Origin: Apus apus
Taxonomy: Eukaryota > Chordata > Aves > Apodiformes > Apodidae
Reading direction: 5' to 3'
Assembly: GCF_020740795.1 (NCBI RefSeq)
Contig: NC_067286.1
Location: 1 to 64,000 of the forward strand
DNA: 64,000 nucleotides
Shown here: positions 36,701 through 48,895 of the stretch, piece by piece
How the letters are laid out: each line of letters opens with the position of its first letter
Numbering within the stretch: the first letter of the stretch is position 1
The notes under the pieces: model-generated
What the model was told of the DNA's origin: nothing
The model's database searches: none
Seen by the model: the letters and a program-made list of their open reading frames with translations, nothing else
Position numbers and translations under genes: made by a program

Positions 36701-39270
36701 AATGCATTCAAAGCACAGACGCAAATTTTGGAAACTCCTACAATGAAGTACAGCCCTCCTCTTTAGGATGTTTCACAGCACAGCAGGGCAGGCTGAACAT
36801 GTCTGGGGTCAGCCTCAGTGTCCCATTCTGAGCACGCTACTAGCACGTAGAGTTGTCTGATTAATAGGTGGGATAAATGCACACCCCATGGCTCAGCCTT
36901 GCTGCCAGCAATAGGTACAAGAAAGCTCAAATACAAGAAATACTAAGCCTTCGTCTCCAGCTTTTCACCACGTGTCTCACAAAGCCTGCAAGAATTTCAG
37001 TCCCTTTTCACCCCCACCTCTCCGCTGGGAGCAGCCGCCAGTCTGTCCCCACACAGTACCACTTTCTCACAAAAAAGGTGGGGTAAAAAGGAAAAGCTGT
37101 TTATTCCACGGATGACAGGCACACATCGAGCACCCCACAATGCAGAATGCACCGCAGGCAAGGCAGGCCCCCACCCATCCCTGTCCTGCAAAGGGGCACC
37201 CAGGGGAGAAAAGCCACTAGTGCTGGCAGCACAAAGCAGGGCCAGAGGGAGCGGGGCGGTGATTTATCCTAATCCGGTGCGGGGTGGGGAGGGCAGTGGC
37301 ATGTGGCATCTGGCTGTCCAGGCAGCCGTGTGGGAATGCTGCGCTTCCCCCAGTCCAGCACAGCCAGCCGGCCTCCCATTCAGCAGGGGAAGAAAAGGGA
37401 CAATAGCTATTCAGGGCCTGCCAGGGTCGTGACCCCCCAAAATCAAAGCTGTTTAATGACCCAAAATACCAACATCCCCAGCAACCCAGGGAGCAACAGA
37501 ACAATCTCCCTTTCAGGCCTCCTCCCCATGCGACAATAGCCCACAGAGGCTGGCCCCCAGCCCCTTGTCCCACACCCCTTGGTAGGGGAGGGTCCCTGCC
37601 AGCACCCAGGGCTGCTGGGGGAAGGAGAGCAAAGGAGGGTGTCCAGCACCCCGAGGCACCTAGCACCCCCTGTCCCAGGGACAAGGGACATTAGTTGGTC
37701 CCCTTCCCATAGTCAACATGGGAGTGTTGGGGGGGACATAAATCCCTTGTGCCAACCTCCCCCTCAAAGGTGCCTGTGCCCCACATCCCAGACACCCTCA
37801 GGGCCATATGTGCCCCAGCACTGAGGGAATTCCTCCATACCCCTATCACTCTGGAGACTCCCATGCCTGCTCATTGCTCCTCCATCCCCAAATACTCCCC
37901 TTTACCTGTCCAAAGCACCATCCTGGACATCTCCCCACCTACCTGTGCCCTCCCTGAGCACCTCACCACCTGTTTGTGTCCCATTCTGGACACCTCCATA
38001 GGCTGCCATGACCCAGAGCAGGATTTGGCCCCCAAGCACCATACAGCCTTTGGGGTTGATGGCAGCTCAGAGGTAGCACAGAGCGAGCAGGGCATGATGC
38101 GGTAGGGCTCCAGGAAGGCTTGTCAAGAGATGGGATTCACACACAAAGACTGTGGGCAGGGGGAAGGCCATAGTATGCAATAGGGCCCAGGAAAGTGCAG
38201 CAGGGAGGAGGCTAGGCAGCACAACCCAGTGAAGGATCAGGAATGCACAGCAGGGCTGGGCAGCACGGCTACAGCAAGCACCTGGGGATGCAGCAGGATG
38301 GCATAACACAAGCTGGCAGTGGGCAACCCTGGGCAGCGTGGGCTTGGGCAGCAGCACGTAGGGCTGGGGAACACCAAGGCAAGCAGAGCAGGGTGGTGCA
38401 GGGCAAATCCAGATGCTGTCCAGGACAGGGCCATGCCACCCAGACCAGGCAGGATATCGCGGCACAGCGCCCAGCAGCTCAGCCAGCAAGGCGATGGGCT
38501 GCAGTGCTGGGCAAGGCAACACAACGCAACACGGGACTGGGAAAGGCAGCGCAGTGCAACCCGGCTCCAGATCAGCCAGTGCAATGCAGTATGGGCCTCG
38601 GCAGCACAGCGTTGTACAACGCCGTGCAGTGCAATTCCAGGTCAGGCAGCACTGTGCCATTCCGGACCTGGCAGCCCCGCTGCACGGTGCAATTCTACTG
38701 CAACCAGTGCAACGCAACAAGGGACCTCGAAATGCGGGGCAAGTCCAGATCAGTCATGTCGGGCAGGAAAGCAGCCGACCGGGCAGGGCAGCACAGGGCC
38801 GGGCACCACCACCCCGTGCGGCCGAGGGAGCAGGACAGGGCAGCGCCGTGCAACGGCAGAGCGGGGAGCACCGTGCAGTCCCGGGCCGGGGAGCCTCGGC
38901 AGCGCCGAGCAACGCGGGGCCAGACCCGGGAGCCCGGAGCTGCGCGGCACCCGGCGATGCACGGCAGCGCCAAGCGGCGCAAACGCAGCCCGGGGACCCC
39001 GGGGCAGGCCGGGCAAGGGTCGGGGTGGGTTGCCCGGCGGCTCCCCCGGGCTGACTCACCGGTGTCCTGGCGGAACTGGTGCATGGACTGCAGGTCGATG
39101 ATGTAGGGCGCCAGGCGGCTGTCGGCCTGGCCCAGCACCACGCTGCCGCCCGCCCGCGGCCCGGCGCGGGCCACCGCCTCGATGTGGTGGCTGACGGCGG
39201 GGCTGTAGGGCCGCCACCGCCCGTGCTCGTTCAGCCATTCCCACACCACCACGGCCGAGGCCAGCAGCAT
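30744..39270 (-). CDS. DTX4: Deltex E3 ubiquitin ligase 4
   Basis: Nine coding exons on the minus strand: 39270-39060, 35909-35183, 34354-34293, 34166-34005, 33858-33797, 33477-33325, 32000-31839, 31460-31371 and 30977-30744. All junctions are GT-AG and all phases agree, giving 620 residues (human 619). Two WWE domains cover about 1-155 ([39 protein letters not shown]) and bind Notch or ADP-ribose ligands in this family. A basic, proline-rich linker follows, with the [20 protein letters not shown] segment. The RING-H2 domain uses C410, C413, C441, H443, H446, C449, C465 and C468. The Deltex C-terminal domain fills about 470-620. The protein regulates Notch trafficking and, in mammals, degrades TBK1 with NLRP4. 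The start ATG has a good context inside a CpG island. Intron 1 is long and holds a minisatellite; intron 6 holds a CR1. Confidence 0.97.
32345..33118 (+). mobile_element. CR1 LINE in DTX4 intron 6
   Basis: The plus strand runs from GCACAAATACAG-like sequence through AGAGCCAGACTGGGAGAGCT, TTAGACATTAGGAAGAAATT and GGTTGGATGGGG to a 3' end with GATTCTATGATAG. This is a 5'-truncated CR1 of about 0.77 kb, antisense to DTX4 and clear of its exons. Confidence 0.9.
38100..38760. repeat. Degenerate minisatellite in DTX4 intron 1
   Basis: Imperfect repeats of GGCAGCRCAGTGCAAY-type sequence recur every 35-45 bases or so, giving a G/A/C-rich, T-poor plus strand. Long open frames in all plus-strand phases across this stretch come from the lack of T and are not genes. 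Confidence 0.6.
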
Positions 39271-39720
39271 GGCTCCGCTGCCCCGGCCCCGGCCCCGCCC
39301 GGCCGCCGCAGACGCCCCGCGGCCGCTGCAGCCCGCCCCGCCGACACTCGCATGCTCGGCGCAGCGCGGGGCTCTGCCCGCCCCGCCCCGGGGCCGGTCG
39401 CCGCGCGGGCGCGGAGCCGAGGCCGCCCCTCAGCGCCCCGGCGGACCCGGCGCCGCTCCGGGAGGTGGCTCCGCCCCCGGCGTCCGCGCCCGGCCCGGCC
39501 CCGAGCGCCCCGCGGGGCCGGGGAGGGGCGGGGGCTGCGGCCGGGAGGAGCCGTTCCCGGGGGGTGGGCGCGGGCCGGCTCTGTCAGCGCCGACCCGGGG
39601 CCCCGGCGCCCCCGCACCCCTCGCAGTGCCCCTGCACCCCCGCTTCCAGCCCCAGGCCCGCAGCCGTTCCCCAGCGCCTCGCCTGGAGCGCAGCCCCGGT
39701 GCTGCGGGGACACCTCGCAG
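39000..39720 (-). promoter_or_regulatory. DTX4: CpG island promoter of DTX4
   Basis: Very high CpG density with several GC boxes surrounds the first coding exon and extends about 450 bases upstream of the ATG at 39270. No TATA box stands out, which fits a CpG-island promoter. The plus-strand frames across it are composition artefacts. Confidence 0.75.
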
Positions 39721-42700
39721 CGCCCATCGCTGTGTGTCACCCCGGCCACGCGCCTGCCGGGAACGGGTGCAGGGGGCTGGGGGGATGCATCCCAAGCCAA
39801 GGCAGGACCTCGGGGCTGGACCCCATTTCATGCGCCGTGACAGCGAAACGTGGCCCAAGAGCCTCCACCATCCCCTTCCCTCACCTGCAGCACCCGTGGG
39901 GAGCAGCCCGGGGAGCTGTCCCTGGCCGGGCTGTCACCCTAGCTCCCGAACCTCAGCTCTGCCAGCTGCCCGCCAGTTCAGTTTCCCTGGGAACTGCTTT
40001 TGGGGGAGATTTCTCGCAGCTTCAGCCTGGCGTGAGGCTGCAAATCAGGATGCTCCTCTGACTTGCGCATACCTTGGTGGCCCAGTGGCTTTGCTGTGCA
40101 AACCAAAACGGGTGCAACCAAAACCAGCATGCTCCTGCTGTCGGGGCAGCACAGTGGCCTCTGCTTTTTGTCAGTGCTGGCCCTTCCCCACAGCCCAAGT
40201 TCATCCTGAGCTGCTTCTTTCACTGAGCCCCGCAAGCAGCATCCCACAGCAGCACTGAACAGCAGGATGTTGATAACAGGCATCAGGTCTCACCTCAATT
40301 AGAGCTCCTGTGCTGAAGACACAAAAAACACTTAATATTCTTGGATATTAAACAAAACACCCATCATTACCTGGTTTGGGGAGAACTGTACAGACTGCAT
40401 CCCTGTCCCACGCTCACAGGTTTCCCAGCACTGGCAAATACCCTGGTCCATGTTCCATGTCAGCTCAGAGGGCAACTCATCCCTGGGACACGGGATCTGC
40501 AGGGCCGCTGCACAACTTTGCCAAGCTCCTGGTGCAGCTTCTCTCCTGAGAAACCTGTTTCTCAGGCACTGCCCAGCCAGAGTGAGCGTCTGTCAGTGGC
40601 ACTTGTGGCGAGAAACCATTAGGCAAGATCTAAATAGAGGCAAAAAAGAAGGCAGAAAAAAAAAAAAAAAGGGGGAGGAAGAAACAGGTGGGGACTAACT
40701 GCTGGCTGGTGAGTGCTGTGGTGAGAGAGGAGGATGTAAAACACAGAAGTTTAAGCAAATCTCTCCTTCCAGCTCACCCTTGCAGACACGCTTGAAGCAC
40801 GTTTCCCTGCAAGACAGGAGCACTCCTGGCCCTTCCCAGGAAGGCAGCACAGTGGCAGAGAGCTGCTCCTCTGGGTTTTCACCAGTGCCTTTGGGGCAGG
40901 CAAGTGCAGCCCAGGCCATGATGGGGAAACCCAGGGAAAGCCTTTCTGCTGACTCAGGTGTGAGGAAAAAGTTTTCCTGCTTTAAAACAGAAAGCATTAG
41001 TGAAAAATTCCCCCCCCACCCCAGCCCAGGATCAAAAAGTCAGGAGCCAGTGCTGCCATGCTAGTGCAGGGCAGTGCAAGGGGGTGGGGAGCTGGTGGGA
41101 CTGGCACAGCTGACCCCCAACACCTGCCTTCGGTGCATGGTGGCAAGGGCCAGTTTTCTCTCCCAACACCCAAGCACAGACATGCCTGAGGTCAGGGAGC
41201 AGCCCTGGTCGGCTTAAAACCTTTCCAACCCCACAAAGCATGCCCAACCCAACTATGCTTTTAGCCCAAACATTTATCTTTTGAAATTAAACACTTTCAC
41301 GGGTTGGTTTGGTGGCTTCTTCCCTGCTGCAATTCAGGAGTGCAGTCAGCCCCAGCCCCCTCTACACCCCCCACCTTTACCTGCTCCCGTCAGCACTGTA
41401 AATCCTTTATCTCATCCCAAAGCACAATCTCAGATGGCTTTTCGGTGGCTTTTAAGCTTGCAGGAGGCCACTGGGGTCATCAGCAGTGTTGCTATGTCAG
41501 TATGACTATCCTCCCCTCAAGCTCTTAATTTCTACCTCCAAATTCAACAGCTTCAGTCACCTCCAGCCAGCCATATCAGCTTAACTGCAGCCTTTAAAAC
41601 CACTAAAACCCAGCAGGTTCAGACATCACCACTTCTCCACTGCATGGCAGGGGCTTGCTGGCTGGGAAAGCTCAAGGTATGGAGCCTCTTGCTCAGCCAG
41701 ACCATGGAGGCTTGGATTGTGGTTTGCTTGTTCCCATTGCTTCTGGTTTCAGTGGCCATTTCAAAGCATTGTGGGTGCTTTGCAAACCGATGTGCCCAGT
41801 GCTGCTAGCAAAGCAGCAAGGAAGGAACAAGGAAGGTTGCAAAAGTGGCAATTTGTGCTGTTTGGCACAGCCCAGGGAAGCTCCCAAAGCAAAAATCATC
41901 ATCCACCTTCCATCCCCATCGCTGCTTGACTCAGGGAGCAGGACTGCAGTGAGCTCAGCCCGCACTGCCAGCAGCTGATCTGGAAGGATCGAGTTGCTCA
42001 GAGCGGTGCCAAAGCTGGGACTGGTGCCCTGGGACGTGAAGGTCACCTCATACCAGGGCTACTGTGGTGGGAGAAAAGGGGTCTGTTCACGCCTGCTTGG
42101 GTCACGAGGTCCAGAAGCACATGCGCAGCATTTGGGATGTACATGGCCACCTTTGGGAAGGTGAGAGGCAGTGGGTGGGTGAGGGTGCAAGCACCTGGCC
42201 ACTGCTGAGCATGACGGTGCACGGGAAGAAAAGCAAGATGGCCTCAAGTGCACAAACCAGATAGGACTGGGAGAGAGACATGCTGGTAAAGGGACTCACT
42301 TTAACTAACAGTGAAAAAAACAAAGGCCAGAAATTGCTATTCCCACGTGCAGGGAAGCAGAAACATTGCCAATAATTTGGTCTGAGCTGCAAAGCTGATG
42401 TCAGGTAATAAGAGGTAATGAAGAAGGTGCAAATTCTTCCTTGTGGTCATCCCCCCACCCTCACCCCGACCCTGCAGAGTGACCCTAGCCCTGCAGCCTC
42501 ACGTAGGGTGGGCAGGATGGACCCTGAGGGCCCTGTCTCAACGTTGCCCTATGTCTTCCTGCAGTGTCTGGGGCCCCCATGCCCATGTAGATGCTGCTGG
42601 GGTGGGTGCTATGCCTGGTGCCACCACCACCCACTGTGACAGGGATGCTCTGTGTGGGGCTGGCTGGGCATGCCCCCAGCTTCCTCCCCACCCCATGCTC

Positions 42701-43878
42701 TCAGTGTCCCCCTGCGTTGCCTTCCCTCTCACAGGTCAGGGAGGAAGGCAGGGCCACACCAGAATGGGGCACAACCCCAGGACCCTCCAATTCCTCCCAC
42801 CACTTCCAGCTCCTTCATCTTCGCTATGGGCTTCTGGCAGCTCCCAGCCCCACCAAACTTCCCACCCCACTAGGATGAACCCTTCCCTGGGGTGGGAACA
42901 GGGCAGCCCAGGCTCTCCAGTGAGGTTGAGCCCCACTGTCCCACCTCCCCAAAGAAGTCACGTCACCCTGCTGCATCTCCCAGCCCTTTAATTCACTCCT
43001 CAGCCAGCAGCCATCACATCCATTCAGCAAGAAAAACCACAGCCCAGGCAACTGCAAAACCTCACGACAATCCCCCTCAGAGGGTGAGCAATGTGGCTGG
43101 GGCCGTTTAATCCTCTGTGCCATTTCCAGTCCCAAAATAACCCCTGGAGGCACAAACCTCCTTGCAAAGAGTCTTCTAAATCACAACCTTCCAATAAAAG
43201 ATCCATTCCACTACCTTGTCCAAGCAGTTAAAAAATCCCCTCCTGATTTTACCCCCCACAGCTCCCACTCTCAAAAAAGCCCCCAAGCAGTTAGAGCAGA
43301 AATTCAACGAGCAGAAAATGTGAGCTGGGCAGGAGGAAAGAGTCCGTATGAAGGAGGCAAAGCCTTATGTCTTGCATCTGGGGGCAGGTCCCAAGACTCC
43401 TTTCATCAGGCAATAGTTTTCTGTCCCTTCACTGCTGCCTTGCCTCTGCAAGAGACCCAAGGCAGCTTCTGCCCAGCATCTGACCATGGCAGGGTGGGCA
43501 GCAACCACATCTCAAAGAAAAGGCCAGCACTGCCACAGCCTCCAGGCCCTGGCATGAGCAGCAAAGCTGCTTCCCAGGGGCTAATTCCAACCTCCCAGCA
43601 GACAGAGCTCAATCCACCCTCAAGGCTTGCCCAGCCTGGGGATCTCCACTCTCTCTGGAGCAGAGTGTAGCCCATGCCTCAGTTTCCCCATAGGGAAAGG
43701 GGCCCACAGGGAGTGAAACCAAAAGCATGGGGGGCCCGGGGGTTAATTATGTGGTCCCTTCCATCCACCCTCCTCCCCAAATAGTCCTCTTTGCTATCAG
43801 CAGCCCTCTTAAGGGGTGGGCAAGGAGCACCCTGCTATGCCCCAGCAGGACCTAATGCCCCCGACCCCATGCCTGCCT
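39721..43878. other. Intergenic region between DTX4 and CNTF
   Basis: No gene is supported. A poly-A stretch at about 40658-40672 and general moderate GC are all that I see. In human this interval holds the FAM111 and GLYAT family genes; I found no sign of them. The part nearest 43878 is presumably the CNTF 3' UTR; an ATTAAA on the minus strand near 42986-42991 is one possible signal. Confidence 0.5.
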
Positions 43879-44801
43879 TCAGGGGCTCTCAGCTGGGCTG
43901 GGGGCCAAGCTGCTGCCTGGGCTGGCCTTGGCGAGCTGCCGCAGGTCCCGAGCAGACCTGACAGCCCACTGGGCCAGCTCCCGCAGCACGCCCAGGCCCC
44001 GCAGCTTCCTCTCAAAGAGGCTGAGGTGCGGGGCTGGGGGGGAACCGGGTCCTTCCTCACTGGGGGGGCTGCGGCTTTCCAGCCGCAGCAGCTCCTCAAG
44101 GTGGTAGATGAATGCTGAGACCTGCAGCAGGACGGCCGCCAGCGCCCGGCCCAGGGCAGCATCAGTGTCGCCCAGCTGCTCCCGCTGCTCCTCCAGCATC
44201 TGGGCCAGCAGGGCCCGGAAGGTCCGGTATGCTGCCAGGTTCTCCAGCAGCCGCTGGGTCCCTGTCTGCTCATCCCAGTGCTCTGCCGCTGCTGCTGGCA
44301 CCCCCTCCACCGCGGCCACGCTGGCTGAGGCGTCCAAGCCCTGCTGCTCCATCTGCAGGGCGAGACCAGCTGGGGGTCAGCAGTGGCAGGAGAAAGGGGG
44401 GAATCCCCCCACCCCAAGGCCCACCAGCACTGGCGCCAGGGGCCCCCATTCAGCACTGGCCAGGAGGCATGTGGGCAGTGCAAGGCCGGGCACGGCGAGG
44501 CTTGCCCGAGCATGGGCCGGCAGCCCCAAGGCTGGGATACCAGCAGCTTTTCACCCCCCCCTCTGCCTCGGGCCAGAGCCCTTGTGCCCCAGCACAGCTG
44601 CCAGGAGCCCCCAGCACCTGGCAGCAGCAGCCACCCCACCAGCACTCCCAGCCCCACTGACAGCCAGAGGCTCGAGGGAAAACTCACGTAGGCATCCAGG
44701 AGGTCAATGACATCCGAGCGCATCTTCCCAGCCAGGCGGATGCCGCGGCTGCACAGGTCGCGGCGCCGGAGGGCGGCCGGGGAGCTGTCTGCTGCCGCCA
44801 T
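43879..44801 (-). CDS. CNTF: Ciliary neurotrophic factor
   Basis: Two exons on the minus strand, 44801-44688 (38 codons) and 44352-43879 (157 codons plus stop), give 195 residues; mammalian CNTF is 200. The intron is phase 0 with GTGAGT and CTGCAG borders, at the position known in mammals. CNTF is a four-helix cytokine of the IL-6 family acting on neurons through CNTFR-alpha, LIFR and gp130. Visible hallmarks are the N-terminal RRDLCSRGIRLAGKMRSD segment of helix A, a Trp at 64, LLENLAAYRTF in helix B, and the FERK motif (Phe151, Lys154) that matches the LIFR-binding FXXK site, followed by LRELAQWAVRSARDLR of helix D. There is no signal peptide, as expected for this leaderless factor. The loop before FERK is Pro/Ser-rich and GC-rich. 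The ATG context (GGGCC before ATGG) is good. Confidence 0.95.
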
Positions 44802-45869
44802 GGCCCGGGCAGCAATCAGGGCACCAAGCTCAGGGCACAGCGCCTGCCTGGCCCAGGGAGGACAATCCCTTGCTGAGCTGGTGCATTCCAGCCCGGAGCT
44901 CTGCTCACACGTCCACTGGCTTGGCTCTCTCCCTCTTCCGTGCCTGGGGCCTGGCACAACTCTGCAAATTCCCGCCTCTGGGATCAACAGCGACAGATTA
45001 TTGCCCTAATTCCACCATGCTTTGCTACATCAAGTGCCTCCAGAATGGTCTCACCCAGCAGCCACAGGTTCCCAGCCCCATACTGACCCATTCCTCCCTC
45101 CCAGCCACTCAGCAAGATTAGCAGCATGTTAATTCCCCCTGCCCGCCCCCCTGGCTCATGCCAGAACACGGGAACCCACTGCCGGGAAGAGGCGAGCAAA
45201 GCCTGGGCATTGCTCAACATCTCAGCCTGGGCAGCAGCCTGAGAGAGGCAGAGCACTGTGGGTTTGCCAGCAAGGGACTGAGGGGAGCCCCAGGGCTGGA
45301 GATCCAGGCTGGCTGCAGACTGGGCTGCAATCCAAACCCTGACAGAAGGCAGCAGGGGCCTGTCCCCACTGCCCACAGCCCTTCTATAACCCCCCACAGT
45401 TGCATGGAACTGGGTCCCCCAGGTCTAGTCCCCCCTTGCCGAGAGGCTCTGACCCAAAGGGGCTTGCAGACTGGGGAGGAGGTCCCAGCCACCCACCACA
45501 GGTGAGCTGCATGTACCAAGACAAAAACAGCCCTTTTGAGTGGTTTGGTTTTTCCTCAATACATTTATTTTGGTTATGTATTACCCAGATTAAGAGAAAA
45601 AACAGGAGCTGAAAAGCAGTTTCCCTTTAGCATCACAGTACACCGAGCCTTGCCCCAGCCCGAGCTCCCAGGGCCGGTGGCCAACTCGGCAGCATCGTTG
45701 CCACCTGGTGGCTACTGCAGAACGCGCTGCTGAGCTGCGGGAGCCTCCAGCTCCAGCCGGCACAGCCCGGGGCCCGGGGAGCCGCTGCCCACGGCAGCCA
45801 CAAGCTCCGCGGAGCAGGCCAAGGGCCCTGCGCCCCTCCCCGGGAGGAGGAAAAAAATAAATACAGGGA
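44802..45869. other. CNTF upstream region up to the ZFP91 3' end
   Basis: About 1.1 kb separates the CNTF start from the ZFP91 polyadenylation signals. It is moderately GC-rich, with no clear TATA box and no other gene. Read-through from ZFP91 would cross it. Confidence 0.45.
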
Positions 45870-48800
45870 AAAAAAATACAAAAAAAGTTTATTGCAAACT
45901 ACTACAATAATTTATTGAAGCAAACTGCATGCGAGTGAAGGAGAGACATCGAGGGGAGGAGGAGCTGCAGGAGGGCTGTGTCAGTTTCACGGTTTCAAAT
46001 GGGAGCGGGAAGGAAGCTACACCGGTCTCTCCTACATCAGGGGTTAGCAGGCTGTGGTTAGAGGACAGACAGGCAACTGGCCGAGACCAGGAAAAGAAAA
46101 AGACCTACGAGAGGCGAGTATGGAAGGACAAGGCAGGGAGTGGCAGGGATTAGAGGTGTCCGGACCAGGAAGCAAATGAGCTGCTCGATTCTGCGTCTCA
46201 AAAATGCAGCCAGTGGCAAATTGTGCTCCGCTTGGGATGGCTGGAGCAGACACAGGATGGAGCAGCTTCCCTCACCTCCCAGCCAGGTGCCAAGAGTTGT
46301 GTCACCAGAGGTGAGCAAGCCCTTGACCCATAAGCATTTTAGCGCCATCCCTCAGAAAACAAAACCCCGAGCTCTCCGTTTAGTGTTCTGTGCAAGGCTC
46401 TGCCCACCCCTCCCACGGGCACAGGGGCAGGGCACGACCAGCAGCTCCAGCAGCTCAGTCTGCAGCCATGGGGGCTGGGGGGCAGGGAGGGACAGGGCCA
46501 GCCCGTGCCACACGAGCACATCTGCTGCTGGCGGCCAGGATCCCGGGCAGGAGACATGCCACCACTCAACATGGCCCAGCCAGCCCCAAGTCTCCCCATA
46601 TTGAAGACCCACACTGCTGCAGGGTGAAACCATCAGAGTTGGGTTTGAACACATTTAATCATGCTGCTTCTCTTTAGTCTACAAGGGGAGAGGACCAGCT
46701 GGCTACCCGAAAGCTTCCTGCTGGAAGTCACAGTAATTTGATCCAAGCAAGAAATCGGATCATCCCAACTGTGGAAACTGGTTCAGTTTAACACTACACC
46801 ACCACAGACCTGACATGCACTGTCCCAGGGGACCCACATTCAGGTATGAGGGGCCCTCACCTCCAGGACTGGCTTGTGACCAGACCCTGCAGGCACGGGA
46901 GCCCCGGTGCAAGCACGTGGGATGCCCACGCCCAGGGCATAAGACATCAGCTTTGCAAACTGTTAAGCCACAAACCGCCCCAACACCAGAAGTGTTTCAA
47001 CTTGCTCTAACAGATACCAGTGTAAGGGGGGGAGGGGGCAGATCAGGACAAATGGCCCAATAAAAGCTGCCAGGCTTGGGCCACAGCTGCATTTCCAGGC
47101 AGCACACGGGACAGAGTGGGTGTTCAGAGCCAGTTTCCTGTGAAAAGTTTCCTATTACATTCCATGTTTTATTGCCATTCTCCAGACCCCAGGTACCCGA
47201 TTTTGCCTAGCTGTTCTGTGCTACAGACCAATTTAGCTCATCTTGTGCTCAGGCAAGATACTTCAGCTCAGCTCCCAATCACATAAGCCAAACCAAAAAA
47301 ACCAAGCAAACAAATAAAAAGCCCAGGTTATTCTTCACCTCTTTCAAAAACACTATGAATTCAAGGCCACTGAATCTCCACACAAAGTTCCAGGTAAAAG
47401 CAAATAGATCCAAGTCTCCATAGCAGACACATCATATCCCATGTAAACTTTCCCAAGAGCTCAGAGCTGTCCTAACTATACCAGCAGGCAACACTTGAAC
47501 TGCCACGTTTCATGGAAAGCAGGGGTACTTGCACAGAAGAGAGAAGCTTTGAGAACACTGCTGCACAACACCCTTCACCCAAAACAGGGGCAGGGAGAGA
47601 AGCCAACAGCCCCTTAGTCCCATGTCAGTTTACTGCCTTGGATAAACAAGCCTGAGACAACCATATCTAGTCCCTGCTTCTGTCTCTTTGTCTAGACCTG
47701 GTGAGGCAGAGTTGGATGAGGAGCACAACATCCTCCAGCAGCAAGCAGCTCACAACTGTTCTAAGACACAAGTTCCTGGCTAACGATGTTCTTCCCTAAA
47801 AGGCTAGGGAGCAAGGGGGAGGCAAGAAGAGCATTTAATGCAAGCTCACCCCAGCCTGGGAAGGAAGGAGACAACAGCCAGCTGTTCCACCACTCACCTC
47901 ATCCTCCTGCTTAAAACGCTGCTGCAGAGGCTCCCACTGCACACAGGCTCATCTCCAGGGACTCTCCCCCTACTCTGGGAAAGCTGCGAGACATCTGACT
48001 CCAGCAGGCTGCCTTCCCCCGGGCTCTCCCGGCTGCTCTTGCGACAGCGTGACGCGCTCCCTGCAGCTCTAGTGCGAAGGAGCACACTGGGAAATGGCCT
48101 GAACCCCTTCCACACCCCCCACCAAGAACATAACTCAAAAATACCGACCCTTTTTTAATCAATAAATAAGGAATCTTGTTACCACAACACAAAAACGAAA
48201 CATGTTCAAAGTGCAAATTACTGTCGTCAAACTGGGATGCTCCTCCTTGCCTCTCCCACGCAGGGCTCCCGTAGCCCCCGGGCCTCTCCAAGCAAACATG
48301 ATCTATGAGCCAGGGCGTTCCCTCGACTTCCTGCCAGAGCTGGAGCAGAGGAGCGTGGTGGGGAGAGGGACGTGCTCTGTCTCACAGCTCACCCTGCTGA
48401 GGGGGCCTAAAGTGCCAAGCCAAACTCCCAGCCCTGGGAGGAAGAATGAGACTGCAAGGACCAGAGTGCAGCGATGCATAGAAGTTGGGATCAGGGGCGA
48501 GAGGGAGTCCTAAGAAACTTGTCCAGAGCACATCAAATGCTTTCTAGTTTGCGAGTGGGGCCACGTCAAGGAACCAGAAAGGCATCTATCTGCGTTGGGG
48601 TAGAGCGAGAGGTTTCAGGAGTGCCCCCTGCAGAAATCCATTGCTCAATCCAACTTGCTCTGGTAATGGCAGCATCTGCCCCTTTCTACAAAGGAGCAGC
48701 GCGAGAGAGAGAAGTGCTTGGGAGAAAGAGGATGCGCTGTGATCCACACTGGAGGGGAGCAGACCCTTCGGTTATTTACTAGTACTGTAAGTGTTCTTTA

Positions 48801-48895
48801 ACTTTTCTCTCTTTCAGTAAGTGTCTCAGCTTTTTTTTTTTTTTTTTTTTTTCCTTTTAAATACAGAGTCCCAGCACCCACGTGCTCCCCGCCCA
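45870..48895 (-). other. ZFP91: ZFP91 3' UTR
   Basis: The ~3 kb after the ZFP91 stop contains no other credible gene and ends at two AATAAA signals. This matches the long 3' UTR known for mammalian ZFP91. A T run at about 48832-48852 (A run in the transcript) follows shortly after the stop codon. Confidence 0.65.
45888..45916 (-). terminator. ZFP91: Tandem polyadenylation signals of ZFP91
   Basis: Two AATAAA hexamers on the minus strand, at 45911-45916 and 45888-45893, are followed downstream by a long U-rich stretch. Together they make a strong poly(A) site. A further AATAAA lies on the minus strand near 45560. Confidence 0.65.

Noticed and set aside
38243-39106. 287-, 260- and 213-codon plus-strand frames
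   Set aside because: They run through the T-poor minisatellite in DTX4 intron 1 and over exon 1 in antisense; low-complexity artefacts.
39079-40258. 253- and 329-codon plus-strand frames upstream of DTX4
   Set aside because: They are antisense to exon 1 and lie in the CpG island, with CpG-type composition and no domain. A divergent transcript is possible but not a protein.
44108-44710. 200- and 182-codon plus-strand frames over CNTF
   Set aside because: They are antisense shadows of the GC-rich CNTF exons and intron.
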